From assembly GCA_028023455.1 (NCBI GenBank), contig JAQFVV010000056.1, positions 374,001 through 438,000 on the forward strand: a DNA stretch of 64,000 bases. The letters run 5' to 3'. Position numbers and translations under genes: made by a program. This document shows, piece after piece, positions 12,032 to 24,058 of this stretch. Numbering within the stretch: position 1 is the stretch's first letter; the number at the start of each line of letters is the position of its first letter. The stretch comes from Epiperipatus broadwayi. Taxonomy: Eukaryota; Onychophora; Udeonychophora; Euonychophora; Peripatidae. The notes beneath the pieces were generated by a model. The model was given only the letters and a program-made list of their open reading frames with translations. It did no database searches and had not been told where the DNA came from.

Positions 12032-12114
12032 ATAGTTGATATTGTAATAAAGAATTTTATTTCACCTTTCACCACAGTTATTAATTTTAGCTTTTCAGTA
12101 ATAGTTGATATTGT
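12032..12114 (+). mobile_element. 55-bp insertion with a perfect 14-bp target-site duplication
   Basis: ATAGTTGATATTGT occurs at 12032-12045 and again at 12101-12114. The 55 bases between are absent from the 5' LTR, which has a single copy of the 14-mer at 4101-4114 (a natural empty site). So this insertion came after the LTRs were copied. The insert starts AATAAAG on the plus strand and has no terminal inverted repeats. A 14-bp duplication suits LINE-type retroposition, but the source is unknown. Confidence 0.85.
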
Positions 12115-12979
12115 CTTGAAAATTAAAAAACTATGTTAAAGTAAATGATTCTCACATTGAATCATAAATATAGATAATTGCATTATAGCAGATACATAAT
12201 TAAATACTTAGTTAAAAGTTTATTTTTTTAAAATATCAGTATATCTTTCAGACTAAAGATTATGCAATATCAGATTAACAATATTAGTACTTCAGAAGAA
12301 TATTTTAATTAATATTATTTTAAAAGCTGCACCTTATCTTATATTCACTGCACATCATCTATCATCATCTTAAATCTCATATATTTAAAGTATTCTAATC
12401 CATTTGCATTTGAGGTCTTTAGTGGTTGTCTATGAGTATGGAAAGGCATTAAAAGTACTTTTGCTCTTTTCTCTGCTCAAGTAATTAATATCTTAGATAA
12501 TAGGCCATTATTAGTTAAATTTAAATTGATTCATTAAATTTTGTGAATTAATATTTGTTTTGTTTGTTATTTTAAGATTGAACATATTATAATTATTTTA
12601 TGGTCAGCTAAGATGTCACTTATTTATTTATTAATCACAGTAATTCTTTATTAGGCAACTTAACTTAAACTTTAATTTTATACAAGAGTGTTCGTTTTAA
12701 AATCCCTGAGGTTATTTACTCTTGTTGTTTTAGTAAATATAATTCTGTAAGATAATCTTTTAAAGCAAAGCATCATTAATCTTATTCAGAGAATGTATGA
12801 TATATTGGTAGGACTAATGTGGTAAGCATTGATTAGTGATTTTAGATAATCTTTTGTATGGGTTATTAAAAGATTAATATGCTGTAGTAGTTATAGTTCA
12901 TCAGTATTGGATTTGACCTTTTATTTGATTATACATCTCTGGATCATCATCTCTTTTCTTTAAATTTATTGTAACCCCA

Positions 12980-13685
12980 CTGAGTCGAGTCGTTTAGAGT
13001 CTCTCATTTATATTTAATTTCATATCATGTCAATTCTATTCCATTTCTTTTCATGTCATTTCTTTTATTATCTCATTTCATTTCTCTCTCCTTTATTCTA
13101 TCTTCTTCTTATATCTCTCTTTCTCATATCTTTCTCTCATCTCAGCCATTTAAAACAGTCATTAAGGGTTTCTTGTTATACCTCATTTCTCATATCTTTC
13201 TATCATCTCAGCCCTTTAAAACATTCGATAAGAATATCTTTGCCATCATCTCATTTCCCTCTCTTTTATTTCATCTTCTTCTTACATCTCTCTATTTCAT
13301 ATCTTTCCCATCATCTCATTTCTTCTCTCTCTCCATTATATATATCATTTCTATTACTTTTCCTCATTTCTTTTCCCTCTCAATTCTTTTTTCCCATCAT
13401 TTATCTTTACCATTATCATTATCTTCATTAGCATTATCTCTCTCTATATCTCCTTTGTCATCTTCTCCCTCTTTCATTTCTTTATTAGCATTATCTCTTT
13501 CTCTCTCTTTTCTCTTTCTCACACACCCCTCTTATTCTAGTAGGTTACAATTAGCATTTTCTCTTATTCTATCTCTCTTTCTTTTTCTCTTTTTCTTTCT
13601 CACACCCTACCTTCATTTCATTATTTATTTCTTTTTCTTCTTCTTCTTCTCTCTCTTTCTCTTTCTCATACCCCCTCTCAGTCTA
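12980..13685 (+). repeat. Pyrimidine-rich tract at the 3' end of the 3' LTR
   Basis: Counterpart of 4984-5670, with the same TCTCATTTC/TTTCTCTC texture and small length differences between copies. The long ORFs that cross it (for example 13053-13739) are low-complexity Ser/Phe/Leu artefacts. Confidence 0.85.
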
Positions 13686-13716
13686 TTAGGTTACAATATA
13701 TACATATCTTTATATA

Positions 13717-14184
13717 ATACCTTAGTACATGTGCCTTGAGTGCTTAATTTCTTACAAGAGAGACCTTCTACAAATTTAAATGCAAGATTTGACATTGTGC
13801 TTAATAAGAATTAATATTTACAACTTTAAAGTAATTCAAAATATTTCTAAATTTAAGATCAGTCTATTAACTCATTGTAAATCGAAAGATTTTGCAATCA
13901 GTAATGTTTAACAGAAATAGTGCACTTAATCAGTGAAGAATTTATTAGTTTCACCTCCCAAATCAAAATGCTTTAGATTTGCCTTTATAATTAGAAAAAT
14001 AGGTTGAATATAAGAGTGGGCTGTTCTTATCTTTATAAAGTTGAATCTTGTGTTTAGATTTGTAGAGGTCTCTCTTGTAATAAATTAAGCACTCAAGGCA
14101 CATGTACTAAGGTTATAGCTTTATTTAAGTATTATGTGCTGACATTGTGCTTAATAAGAATTAATATTTACAACTTTATATAAT
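13717..14184. mobile_element. Foldback/MITE-like element next to the 3' LTR
   Basis: The left arm 13717-13778 and right arm 14055-14115 are inverted copies of about 60 bases with only a few mismatches; both contain AGTACATGTGCCTTGAGTGC or its complement. A 39-bp direct repeat (TGACATTGTGCTTAATAAG...) sits just inside the left arm (13790-13828) and just outside the right arm (14140-14178). The 11-mer CTTTATATAAT occurs at 13708-13718 and again at about 14174-14184, and may be a target duplication. No coding capacity. The superfamily is not recognisable. Confidence 0.7.
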
Positions 14185-17100
14185 GTATATTTTTCCATAT
14201 TGCATTATTGTTATAGATTATATAGTCAATATCTTTTTTATTATATTTAAAAAAAATTAATTGCTTTATCATAATTTTATTATTGATTCTGATTAATTGC
14301 TTATAAATTGTAATGGATGCCTCTAATATCTTTCCAATAACCAGTACAAACCATGAGGACCAATCCAATTCAAGCCCCATGATATTAAGGTTACTTAATA
14401 AGTGATAGCATTAGGTAATGTTAGGGCATATAAACCAAAAATCCAGTTTTCACAACTTAAGTCTTAAATCCAAATATAAATAAAATTTAAACCAAAATTT
14501 AAATCAAATCGATTAAATAGAGGTGACAGTTAATCATTACCACCATCAACGTTGAATGTATCGTGATTACAAACACAAAAGAACAACATATATATATATA
14601 GATTAGATAAATGAACTTAATATAATATTAAAGTAAAGAAAAAGCAAATGTTTATTTTCTTATCTTTTCTTATATATATATTCTAACCAATCGTTTGTAC
14701 ATTCACTTCCAGGCAATATAATATATAAAATAAAATGGGTTAGCTCAATTAATGATTACGTTTGGTTCAATGCAAATAATTAATAAATAAAATATCCTGC
14801 ATTATATTAAAACATTCTACTAGAAAACTAATGAAAAGGTTCAGTTTATAAAATAAATAAATAAATATTTATTTTATCATGAGACTTAGACGTGAAAATA
14901 CAGGTGACAAGAAAGATTACATTGAGCCAATATCCCACAGGATACTACCTCAATGGCACAAGAACACTATCCCCCCCCCTTATTACTGTTTCAAATAAAT
15001 AAACTTATAGTATTCTTACGACTTTAATAAATCCTACTCATTACGATTAAACTAATAATTAAATCTTAATCTTTTATTCATCATAATTTAGCTCAATAAA
15101 ATCTCTGGTTCATCAAATTGTTCTAAGTTAATTAAAATCACGGTAGTAAAACATGAGAAGAGATTTTATGTCATACTCTACTACACCTAAACTAATAATA
15201 AATAATAATATTATTATTTATAGTATGAACTAATTCTGTATATCTCTTTCTTCACTATAATTTTATTTCTATAATAAAATAATATAATACTATAATCTTT
15301 TATCTTCAGATAACAATGTAAGAAAAATATGTGGTAGCACTTTATAATCTGACAAATAAAGGTGTGTGGCAATGGATAGCATATAATTTAATGTCTCTTT
15401 AATAATCAAGTTCTGACCATAAGATAATGTAAAATATGATTACTTAATTAAATGAATACCAAGAAAATATTCAAATTCTTAAAATAATTCTTTATTTATC
15501 TTTGTGCAAAAATTATATGTTTAATTTAGTGACTCTGTGTTATAGATACATGGTGATGATGGAAAAAATAAATAATCAGACACACAAATTTTTGAATAAA
15601 CAAATTTAACAAAGTTTATTATTAACAATAAAATAAAATAAACAATTTATTTACAGTATTTACATTGGATATCCTCACTTCATTCGACATTTTATATTAC
15701 TTGGTTATTAAACAATCTAGAATTTATTTAAGTCTTCATCTGACTTTAAATAATAACAACAAAATAATACCATTTTATTTATCTTTTGAAATCAATCCTA
15801 TGATACAATTACATTTTATTACCTATTTTAAAATATATCATCTTTAACTATTATTTAAGCTATGATTCTTTTAGAACATCCTTAGAAACATAGAATGGAA
15901 AAACAAAATAAGAATACTAATCGTGAGTATGGATCTTTTAAAAATAAACAATTTCATTCTGCAATGTTAAAAGAAAATATTATATAAAATATCTACTATT
16001 AATTTATTATTAAATTATGTGGATATTATAGTTCACTGCATTGTGATTATCAAATATATATATCCCACTTGATACTACTGTAATACTAAATAATTGTAAC
16101 TACTGATACATTCCTTATCATTTACTAAATATAAAATTATACCTATGCTTATTCTTTATATCATTTTACTTTATAAACATCATATTTTAAAAATATGCAA
16201 TACTTATTTTTAAACAAATTAAAGCATTTAAAAGTTATTTAACATTTTAAAGAACAACTTTGTTTTATATATTTTATTCTTGAAATTTTATTTTATTTCC
16301 AAAAACAAATCCAAACAACATATTTTATGATTCTTTTCCTTTTTAAGATCTATTGGATTTACAATTCCAATTTATACAAATTCTACTTCTTCTAAGTAAA
16401 TGAACTCATCTCATTCAAACGATAGCATATCTTAAACTCTAAATTATCTATTATTTCTTTTCAAATATATCATACTGAACGATATAGTTACATTGGAAAT
16501 CTAGATAGTGAATAGATGTAGGATCTAGGGAAGAAAAACCAGAGTATAACTCATAACATATATCAAAATATCATGGCACAGTGTATCTATAAGAAATAGA
16601 GGCATGACCTAGTCTAATGTCCTCCAATAATATCAATGATGTCAAGCTATTCCTTCAGCTTTATTAAAACATCAATACTTAAGGAAAATAGACACTGTCC
16701 AAAATAAATATATCAGTTACAGGGCACTGTTAACTGTACTGATATCCACAAAGATTATAAAATATTATTCATATTCCCTCATCACACCCTATTATAGCAT
16801 CATCTTGGGTTCACCATGTTACTACCAAGCCACTATCTTATTATTATTTCCTAAAGATTTATCACATCTTACATCGACAAAATAATTATTTGGCATATTC
16901 AAAACAATAAATAAAATTCATTTATAATTAAAGCAATCTCACTGATCCACAAGAAAAGTCTGCTTACTTCCTTATTCTATACTCTAAAACATGTACAAAC
17001 TTATAACATGAATCCTTGGAACATCCAATAATACAAAAGTTTTTAAAATAATCACATAAATATTTACTATTATGTTGTGTTATATTACTAGTATAAAATT

Positions 17101-20100
17101 ATATTATGCATATTCCCAAAATAAATCCTAGTCTCATCATTTTTTTTAAAGTGTTGCATAAAATGTGTTTACATATAATTAAACATTTATACTTTCATCC
17201 ATTATAATTCCTAAGCAATCTAAAAAGAAAAACAAAATATACATCATAAAATATCAATATTCATTAATATTAATATTATCTGGTCATCACTTTTGCAGTC
17301 TTCTTTTTCATCCACTAGACATAGCATAGCATACATAAAATACATCTATACTTTTACTTAAGTATTCTTATTTAAACTATTAAATTATTATATTATAGGA
17401 TTTTAATATTATCAATAGATTAATGTTCATGTTCCTACTCTTTTAAACTAGAAAATTTACACTTAAAATAAATAGTAATAAATAAAAATCATATTTACAT
17501 AACTTCAGCTGAAAAATGAATGTTTTTATATAAGTCCAAATATTTCCATTTTTCTTTCTCAAAAGATTTTTTTTAAAAAAAAAAAAAAGTTCACTTTAAG
17601 AATAATTCTACAACCTCCCCCATTGCTATGATGATGAACAAGACAATACATTTTCCGGTGGTGGAGGGCGATGTTTTAAATGAGTAATAAAAAAAATATG
17701 ACGTCTTTAAAAATCTTGAAAATTAAATAAAATAATAATCAATCCATCCTGGAAAAGTTTATAGAACAACAGTTTTATGTTTCTATTATCCAGAAACGAT
17801 AATTATTAAAACCATAAATAAATCATATTATTAAAATAATAACTCGGAGCTTCTATCCATAACATTCTGTATTGGCATACTGATGCATCAGGTTCCTTTA
17901 GTTTAACTTAAACTATCCAGATAAACTTTTATGAAAAATTTATTTCCATAATTCCATATTTCATTTATTAACATATTCATTTTCTTTATAGGTTTCTTCT
18001 TCAAAGAAATTTATTATTTTTTATTACCTATTCAGCGTTTGTTTCCTTATGGTTTAAATGATCAGCTTTAAAATAATTTTTATATACAAATGCGTATAAC
18101 CTATATATTGTTCAGGTTTTTAATAACATATGCTTTTCTAAATATTTTTCTGTGAGTCTTTTCTTAAAATAATTTCTTGAAAATATTTTAAAATGTTTCC
18201 TTCAAAAAGGATATAACATTTACTCTTATAATATAATATTTCCATAAATTTATTATAAAGTGTATTTGTCTTATGGCTTCTTAATACTGGACCATACTAT
18301 CTTGCCATATAAAATAATGCATCTTTACTTTTAAATCAACAAATAATTTTTCTAATGAGTTTCCCATATAATGTCCGTAAAATTAATTTATTCATTTGAA
18401 TAGTTCTCCTGGTCAATATTATTATAACTACATTAATAAATATTATACTCATTTTTAAAATATTATAATTTGAATATGTTTTACTTATTGGTATATCCAT
18501 TTTATTACTGCGAAGTTATATCTTAGATTTCGACGAATACTCCTGATAACGGGACATTAAAATTAGCAAGGCATATTAAATGAAGTTATTACTAATATTT
18601 ATATCTTACACTCTCTTTTGCAAATACTTTTATAAATGTCCAATTATCTTTGCAAATAAATCGTATGAGAGCACTAAAAAAATTGACTAAATAATAAAAT
18701 TAAAACTACTATCACCTTGATAGCTTCTGATATGATATCTGCTACCTTTAATACATTTTTTAATCACACACTAATCACCTGTGCAATCTGTATTTATATC
18801 CTAGAAAATACATTATTCTATTGGTTGATTCTTGCTTTTGGTTTGATACCAAATTTGCATAATGTTAGAAACTTACACAATTAAATTTCAAAATAAAAAA
18901 TATGACGTATTAAAACCTTAAATATTATTTAAAAATATTAATGTTAAATCAATTATTACTTTACTAAATTGATTAAATGTTTAAAATGACCTTTTTTAAA
19001 ACAATATTTAATGATTTATCCTTTCTTTAATATTTAATTTATCTAGTTTATTTTAACAAAATATTTAACTTTTTTATTAACTGTCTTCATTTTTATTACA
19101 TTATTTAAAACATTTTATACGATAGTCAATTTAATATTTAATATTGGCCTTTATGATAGGTAATAATTCTATCCAATTCTATAATGCAATTTTACAATAT
19201 TTTGAAGTTTACTAATAAATACTAGCAAGCATGTGTGTACAACCATATATTATTATACAAATCACATGAATAATATAACCAATACAGATGATCCGATTTT
19301 CTGTCTGGGAATAAATAATAAATTGCTACACTTATTGTATTAAATAAAATAATACGATTATATAAAATTTGGAAAAATAATTTACAAAATATAGAATTAA
19401 ATACAACTTTCACTATCATAAAGATTACTTTTAAAATATAGGATATTAATTATAATTATTAAATATGATTTATAAATTTAAATATAACCTTTACTTAATT
19501 ATAAGTTTTAAGACTATTAAAATGGAACTTTTAAATATACTTTTAAATATTAATAGCTGTGTTATTTATTATGGCCAGCTTTTGCAACCATATGAAATAA
19601 TATGTTTAGCTTTATTTAACAGTTTTAAAGTTATTCATTATAATTTTATGTGTTACATATTTTCATTTAGCTTTAAATTGTATTTTAAGATATTATTAAC
19701 AAAATATAACAAACACATCAAGAGAACATATTCTAAAATTTAAAATTTTTAATAATTTACTGTAATGAGAGAATTCTGACCTATAGAAAAGGTCACAATA
19801 TATATATATATAACAACTTATGTGAATATGTAGCAAAGATAACATCAACAATAAAGTACAAAAGTTGAGTATGAACTGGCTTAATATATATAGGATAGAA
19901 ACAACAAACATTTTAGGTCAAGAAGGAAAAAAGCCTTTTACCTGAGTAAAAAAAATCTTCTCATTCCTTGTGCAAAGGAATAGAAAGAAAATTTTGAAGG
20001 TTTATATCAACCAATTCAAACTCATAATACTGGTGAAGAAAATATTTATAAAGATTTTAAAAAGCAAGGAGAAATATTTAGCTCTAAAACATCTAAACAA

Positions 20101-22050
20101 AGAGTTTGAAAATTCTTAAATTACAAACAAAATAAAATATTTGAATCTCTAAGATCATCACTGATTCCTCACTGTAGATGTTCAGAATCAAATCTAAAAA
20201 ATGTGATAGCAGAAGATTAACATTTCTTCAATCAACTTAAACTGCAAAAAATAATATAAGTATAAACTAAAGTAATTGTGCATTGCTAAATGCAAAAGAG
20301 AAACATCATGGAAGAAAAGTCATCTACAGAGTTAAAAATCATCAAGGCCAATATGGGATTGTCCTATCTCTCTACACCTGGATTGATAAACATCAAAACT
20401 ATCCATTATGAATTCTTTTTTTTTATTCCTTGCTTCAAAACTCCAGTTCAAAGGCTTCCATCAGATATTCAAATTCTCAGCTATGCATAAAGGAATTACC
20501 ATGGATTATGAGAACAAGCCATAAGAACACTGTCCATATGAACTATAAAAACAAATAAAGTTGACATCATTTTATATTTATATTTAATTATTTGTATGCG
20601 AGGTGTAATAATTTATTTATTTTTATTTTAATATAGGACCAAATAGCTTTAACTTAGAATTTATGAAATTTCTTTTATTATTTGGATAAATAAATTTATG
20701 CGGTATAATCCTTATTATGAAATAATCCACTCATTACAAATGGGACAAGGTAAGATGTTGCCTAATATATATATATATATATATATATATAGGCATATAT
20801 ATATATGAATGTTGATATTTATATATATATATATATATATATAAATTCAACATTCATATATGTACAACACCTACATTTTCATTAATTGTTTATTCTAAAG
20901 TTTGTATTAATTGTTAATATTTTTTAAATAGATTTTCTATACATATTGTTTTTTTATTATGGGTATCTTAAACTTATAATTCTTCTTCAATGCACATATA
21001 TTGTACATAGCAAGCGGGTCTATTAAACCATCATAGCATTAACTAAAGGATAAAACAAAAAAATGAATACATTACTATATACATAATAATATTGTATACA
21101 ATATGAAGAACATTAATGTTAATGAGGATAATTTAGTAACTATTATTTATGGGATCAGGATGAGGAACATTGGTATAAACCAACCATAAATAAAGAATGA
21201 CCACTGATGTCCAAATGAGTTTTCTCTAAATTTGTTATAATTTTTTTTTTCTCCAAATGCATGTATAAATGTTCATTAAATTTATTTAAATGTTAAAATA
21301 AGTTTCTAGGTTTACTTTTCTGTGGTTAAATTCTGCAAAGTCATATCCTTACACACATATCACTATTATTATTTGCATGTACAAAATATACTATACCCAC
21401 TCCTATAAAAAGATATAAACTCATTTTACATGTATTAAGAATACAGTGATATAAATATTTACTGAACTTGAGGATAATACAACATCTCCCTGAGTTCAAA
21501 ATCTGCAATAGTGAGAATAAACTACAATATGTAGGTAATAGGTTAAGGACAGAATCAATAGTTATTTAGATCTTACTCTCTTCTCCCTTAAATATGAGTT
21601 TAATGTAGGCAGGTTCATATGAATGTAGACAATAAAGATCCACTCTTATACTCATCAGGAGGAATCTACTCATCGTTGTGCTTACCATGAAGGGACCGTC
21701 CCGTTACATATATAAAGTAGTTTTTGGGTATGGTTTAACCCCAAAACTATTTTATTTACATCATATAACCATGAAAGCATTAAACATAATATATATATAA
21801 ACAAAACAAGAAATGTTGCTATGTTTGTAATGCAATTTAATGGTTAAAATACATTGACATTGAGAAGAACACACACAAAAAAAAAATCTGAAAAAAGCTT
21901 TTATGAACTAAAATTATATATATGGTTGTTCTGTATTAATTTGTTTTAGATTGCATGAAAAAACAGCATAATGGATTAAGTTGACTTTCTTTTTTGATAA
22001 ATAAATCACTGAAGCACAGGCTTGTTATATACCTGTGTCTATATATATGT
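14185..22050. other. AT-rich DNA without recognised genes
   Basis: All long frames are short and compositionally biased (Ile/Asn/Lys/Tyr/Phe). Simple-sequence spots include a C9 run near 14970 and TA runs near 14587 and 19798. A slightly less AT-rich patch around 16600-16850 has no readable protein. No transposon domain, tRNA or splice-supported exon was seen. Confidence 0.5.
20764..20862. repeat. (TA)n tracts in a palindromic setting
   Basis: Two TA runs (about 20764-20792 and 20820-20843) surround and interrupt an inverted repeat: CATATATATATGAATGTTGA on the left pairs with TCAACATTCATATATG on the right. It could extrude as a cruciform, or be the core of a small palindromic element. Confidence 0.7.
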
Positions 22051-22525
22051 AATATAGGGTATATGAGCACAGACTTTCACACCACCCACCACTCTCCACT
22101 CTATCTAATAACACTGATACACCTAAACACATATATGCTGAAAGATAAATAATCACCAATATACGTATTTCATGCTAAACCAGCAATCATCAGTTGGTCC
22201 AGACTATCATCTTTACACACATATATAGTATAAGTGCTCAGATATATATTAAGATAGACAATCCTCATAGTTTAATGGACAGGCTTCAATCTACTCCACA
22301 CTCCAACTCTTCAACCGTCCATCCAATTGAAAATATGATAGGTCAACATGGGTGTGACAAAAATCTCGCCTCAGGGTGGCCTTTGAGCATTCCATCATCA
22401 GATTTTCAATTGGATGGACGGTTGAAGAGTTGGAGTGTGGAGTAGATTGAAGCCTGTCCATTAAACTATGAGGATTGTCTATCTTAATATATATCTGAGC
22501 ACTTATACTATATATGTGTGTAAAG
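22050..22525. mobile_element. Foldback element with a perfect 124-bp inverted repeat (tRNA-ended family, copy A)
   Basis: 22211-22334 and 22402-22525 are exact reverse complements over 124 bases, separated by a 67-base loop. The left arm continues outward (22050-22210) with family sequence also found at 31.5 kb and 36.2 kb: TTCATGCTAAACCAGCAATC, then CAGTTGGTCCAGA, then a degenerate tRNA-like end (GACTTTCACACC...). The right arm stops at 22525 and lacks that outer part. The loop carries the family's central CAACATGGG and CATTCCATCATCAGATTTTC. No protein is encoded; the ORF through it is an artefact of the palindrome. Confidence 0.85.
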
Positions 22526-23685
22526 AAGATAAATAAATCAATAATTCAAATAGCTTTATTGCTTGGGAGTTCATAAGAAGATTGTGGGTCAGAAGTAACA
22601 GAACTGGAATTGATTTGAGTATTTAGCTCCTGGATCTGACACCTTATATTGCACCAAATCATACAGAGCTTTTTTTTCCTAATTAAGTTATACAGTTTAG
22701 CAAGAGATGACTTTTTATATATGCACTGCTTTAATTTTATTTTTGTTAAGCATGAGGACTATAAAAGTTTGTTTAAAAAAAGTTTGAATATAATACTGAT
22801 TCTTTTAGACGTCTAGAATTAATATGAAAAAATGTTGGAGATCTGTGATATCTTTTGATGGATAACTTTAAAGATCACAAAATGTTGATCACTGAAAATA
22901 GAATTACTGTAAATAATATTGAAGCAGATCCACAAAATCAAATAACAGAGAAAAGATGCTATTTCATTATAAAACCAAATAATATTATAAATACTATAGA
23001 TTATTAAAATTATTTAAAACTAATTAACTAATAGCTGCAAAAAAACATCAAAAATATTTTAAAATGTTAACATTTTAATTATTTCCTTGTAATATTTTTT
23101 TTTCTCCCCAAGACGTATAATTAATTCTGTGATTATGTAAACATAACAGTGCAGAAAATTTTCAATCCAACAGAATATTATTTAATTAATTAACATTAGA
23201 GATGAACAAAGATATTTTTAATTACTAAAATATTAATACTATATAAAATTTTATATTATAAAAAAAATTATAAAAAGTGAAAAGAATTAAAAAAGTTATT
23301 GCATCAATATATTTCCTTTTTTTAGAATAATTTCCATTATTACTATTATTTAGATAAAATTATTTATTAATAATTAATATAAATGAATGTAAGTGGCACT
23401 TACTTAAAAAAAATGTGTTAAAAAGTAATAAATACCTCCTGCCAGCTTATATCATGTTTTCTTGAATGTAATACAATAAAAGTGTAAGATAATTAAAGAA
23501 TGAGACGTTTTATGTGAGAAGCAATTTCTTTGATAATATTAACATAACACTAATTGATTCATTTAGCTTGTCATAATATGCAAGAGCCTTAGTTTTTACT
23601 CTGATTTTTCAATTTTCTCATAAGATGCTTATGGTGTACTTTCTTTTAAACTATAACATCAGCAGCATATTTAAAGGTTATTGAC
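22526..23685. other. AT-rich DNA, nothing recognised
   Basis: No frame, repeat arm or RNA-like motif could be supported here. Runs such as TTTTTTTTTCTCCCC near 23093 are simple sequence. Confidence 0.5.
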
Positions 23686-24058
23686 CCTTCCCAGAAGAGC
23701 TATTCAGAGAGTTCAGATCACTCAATGAAGTATGAAGAGATATATATATTAGGTGTAGCAAGAAGATATCAAAAATGAAATACATTGATGAGACAATAAA
23801 TAGATACGAATGACGTTACTGAAAGAATGAAGAAACTAAAATGGAGTTGATAGTAGATGTGCACGTGATGGTTTAATTGGATCCCAAGAGATTGTAAAAA
23901 AAAAAACATAGAAAGAAAATACATGTGAGATGGATACATGACAAAAGGAAGTTTGCTGGTAATATCATGGAGCAGATGGTCATGGATCAGAGAAACTGGA
24001 TTAAATTTATTGACACCATCTTACAAATGATCAATAATAGTTGAAAATGATGATGATA
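23686..24058 (+). pseudogene. Decayed 3' fragment of an RTE-type LINE (diverged subfamily)
   Basis: The translation, with several stops and shifts, follows the C-terminal end of the LINE ORF seen at 35.0 and 58.3 kb: a block like R.IQR.QI..SMKR..LGVARR at about 23690-23770, then W-I-P-R-D-C-K and RKK/MRW-like sequence at 23875-23940 (GGATCCCAAGAGATTGTAAA is shared with the other copies). It ends in a short (GAT)n run near 24050, the tail type of these LINEs. It is more diverged than the other copies and probably older. Confidence 0.6.

Larger units (their letters stand above)
7882..13695 (+). repeat. 3' LTR (5814 bp) of the giant-LTR retrotransposon
   Basis: It begins TGTACCTA right after the polypurine tract and ends TAGGTTACA, giving TG...CA termini with a short inverted repeat. 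It aligns along its whole length with 1-5682. It is longer than the 5' copy mainly because of a 55-bp insertion with a 14-bp duplication at 12032-12114, plus small indels. A flanking target-site duplication cannot be tested because the left flank is outside the window; the right flank reads ATATATAC. Confidence 0.92.

Noticed and set aside
13027-13739. ORFs of 134 and 228 codons resembling multi-pass membrane proteins
   Set aside because: Same TC-rich tract in the 3' LTR. Apparent hydrophobicity comes from TTT/CTC codons; overlapping frames look equally good.
22194-22445. 83-codon frame with ordinary amino-acid composition
   Set aside because: It runs through the loop and both arms of the perfect inverted repeat; its protein-like look is explained by the palindrome.
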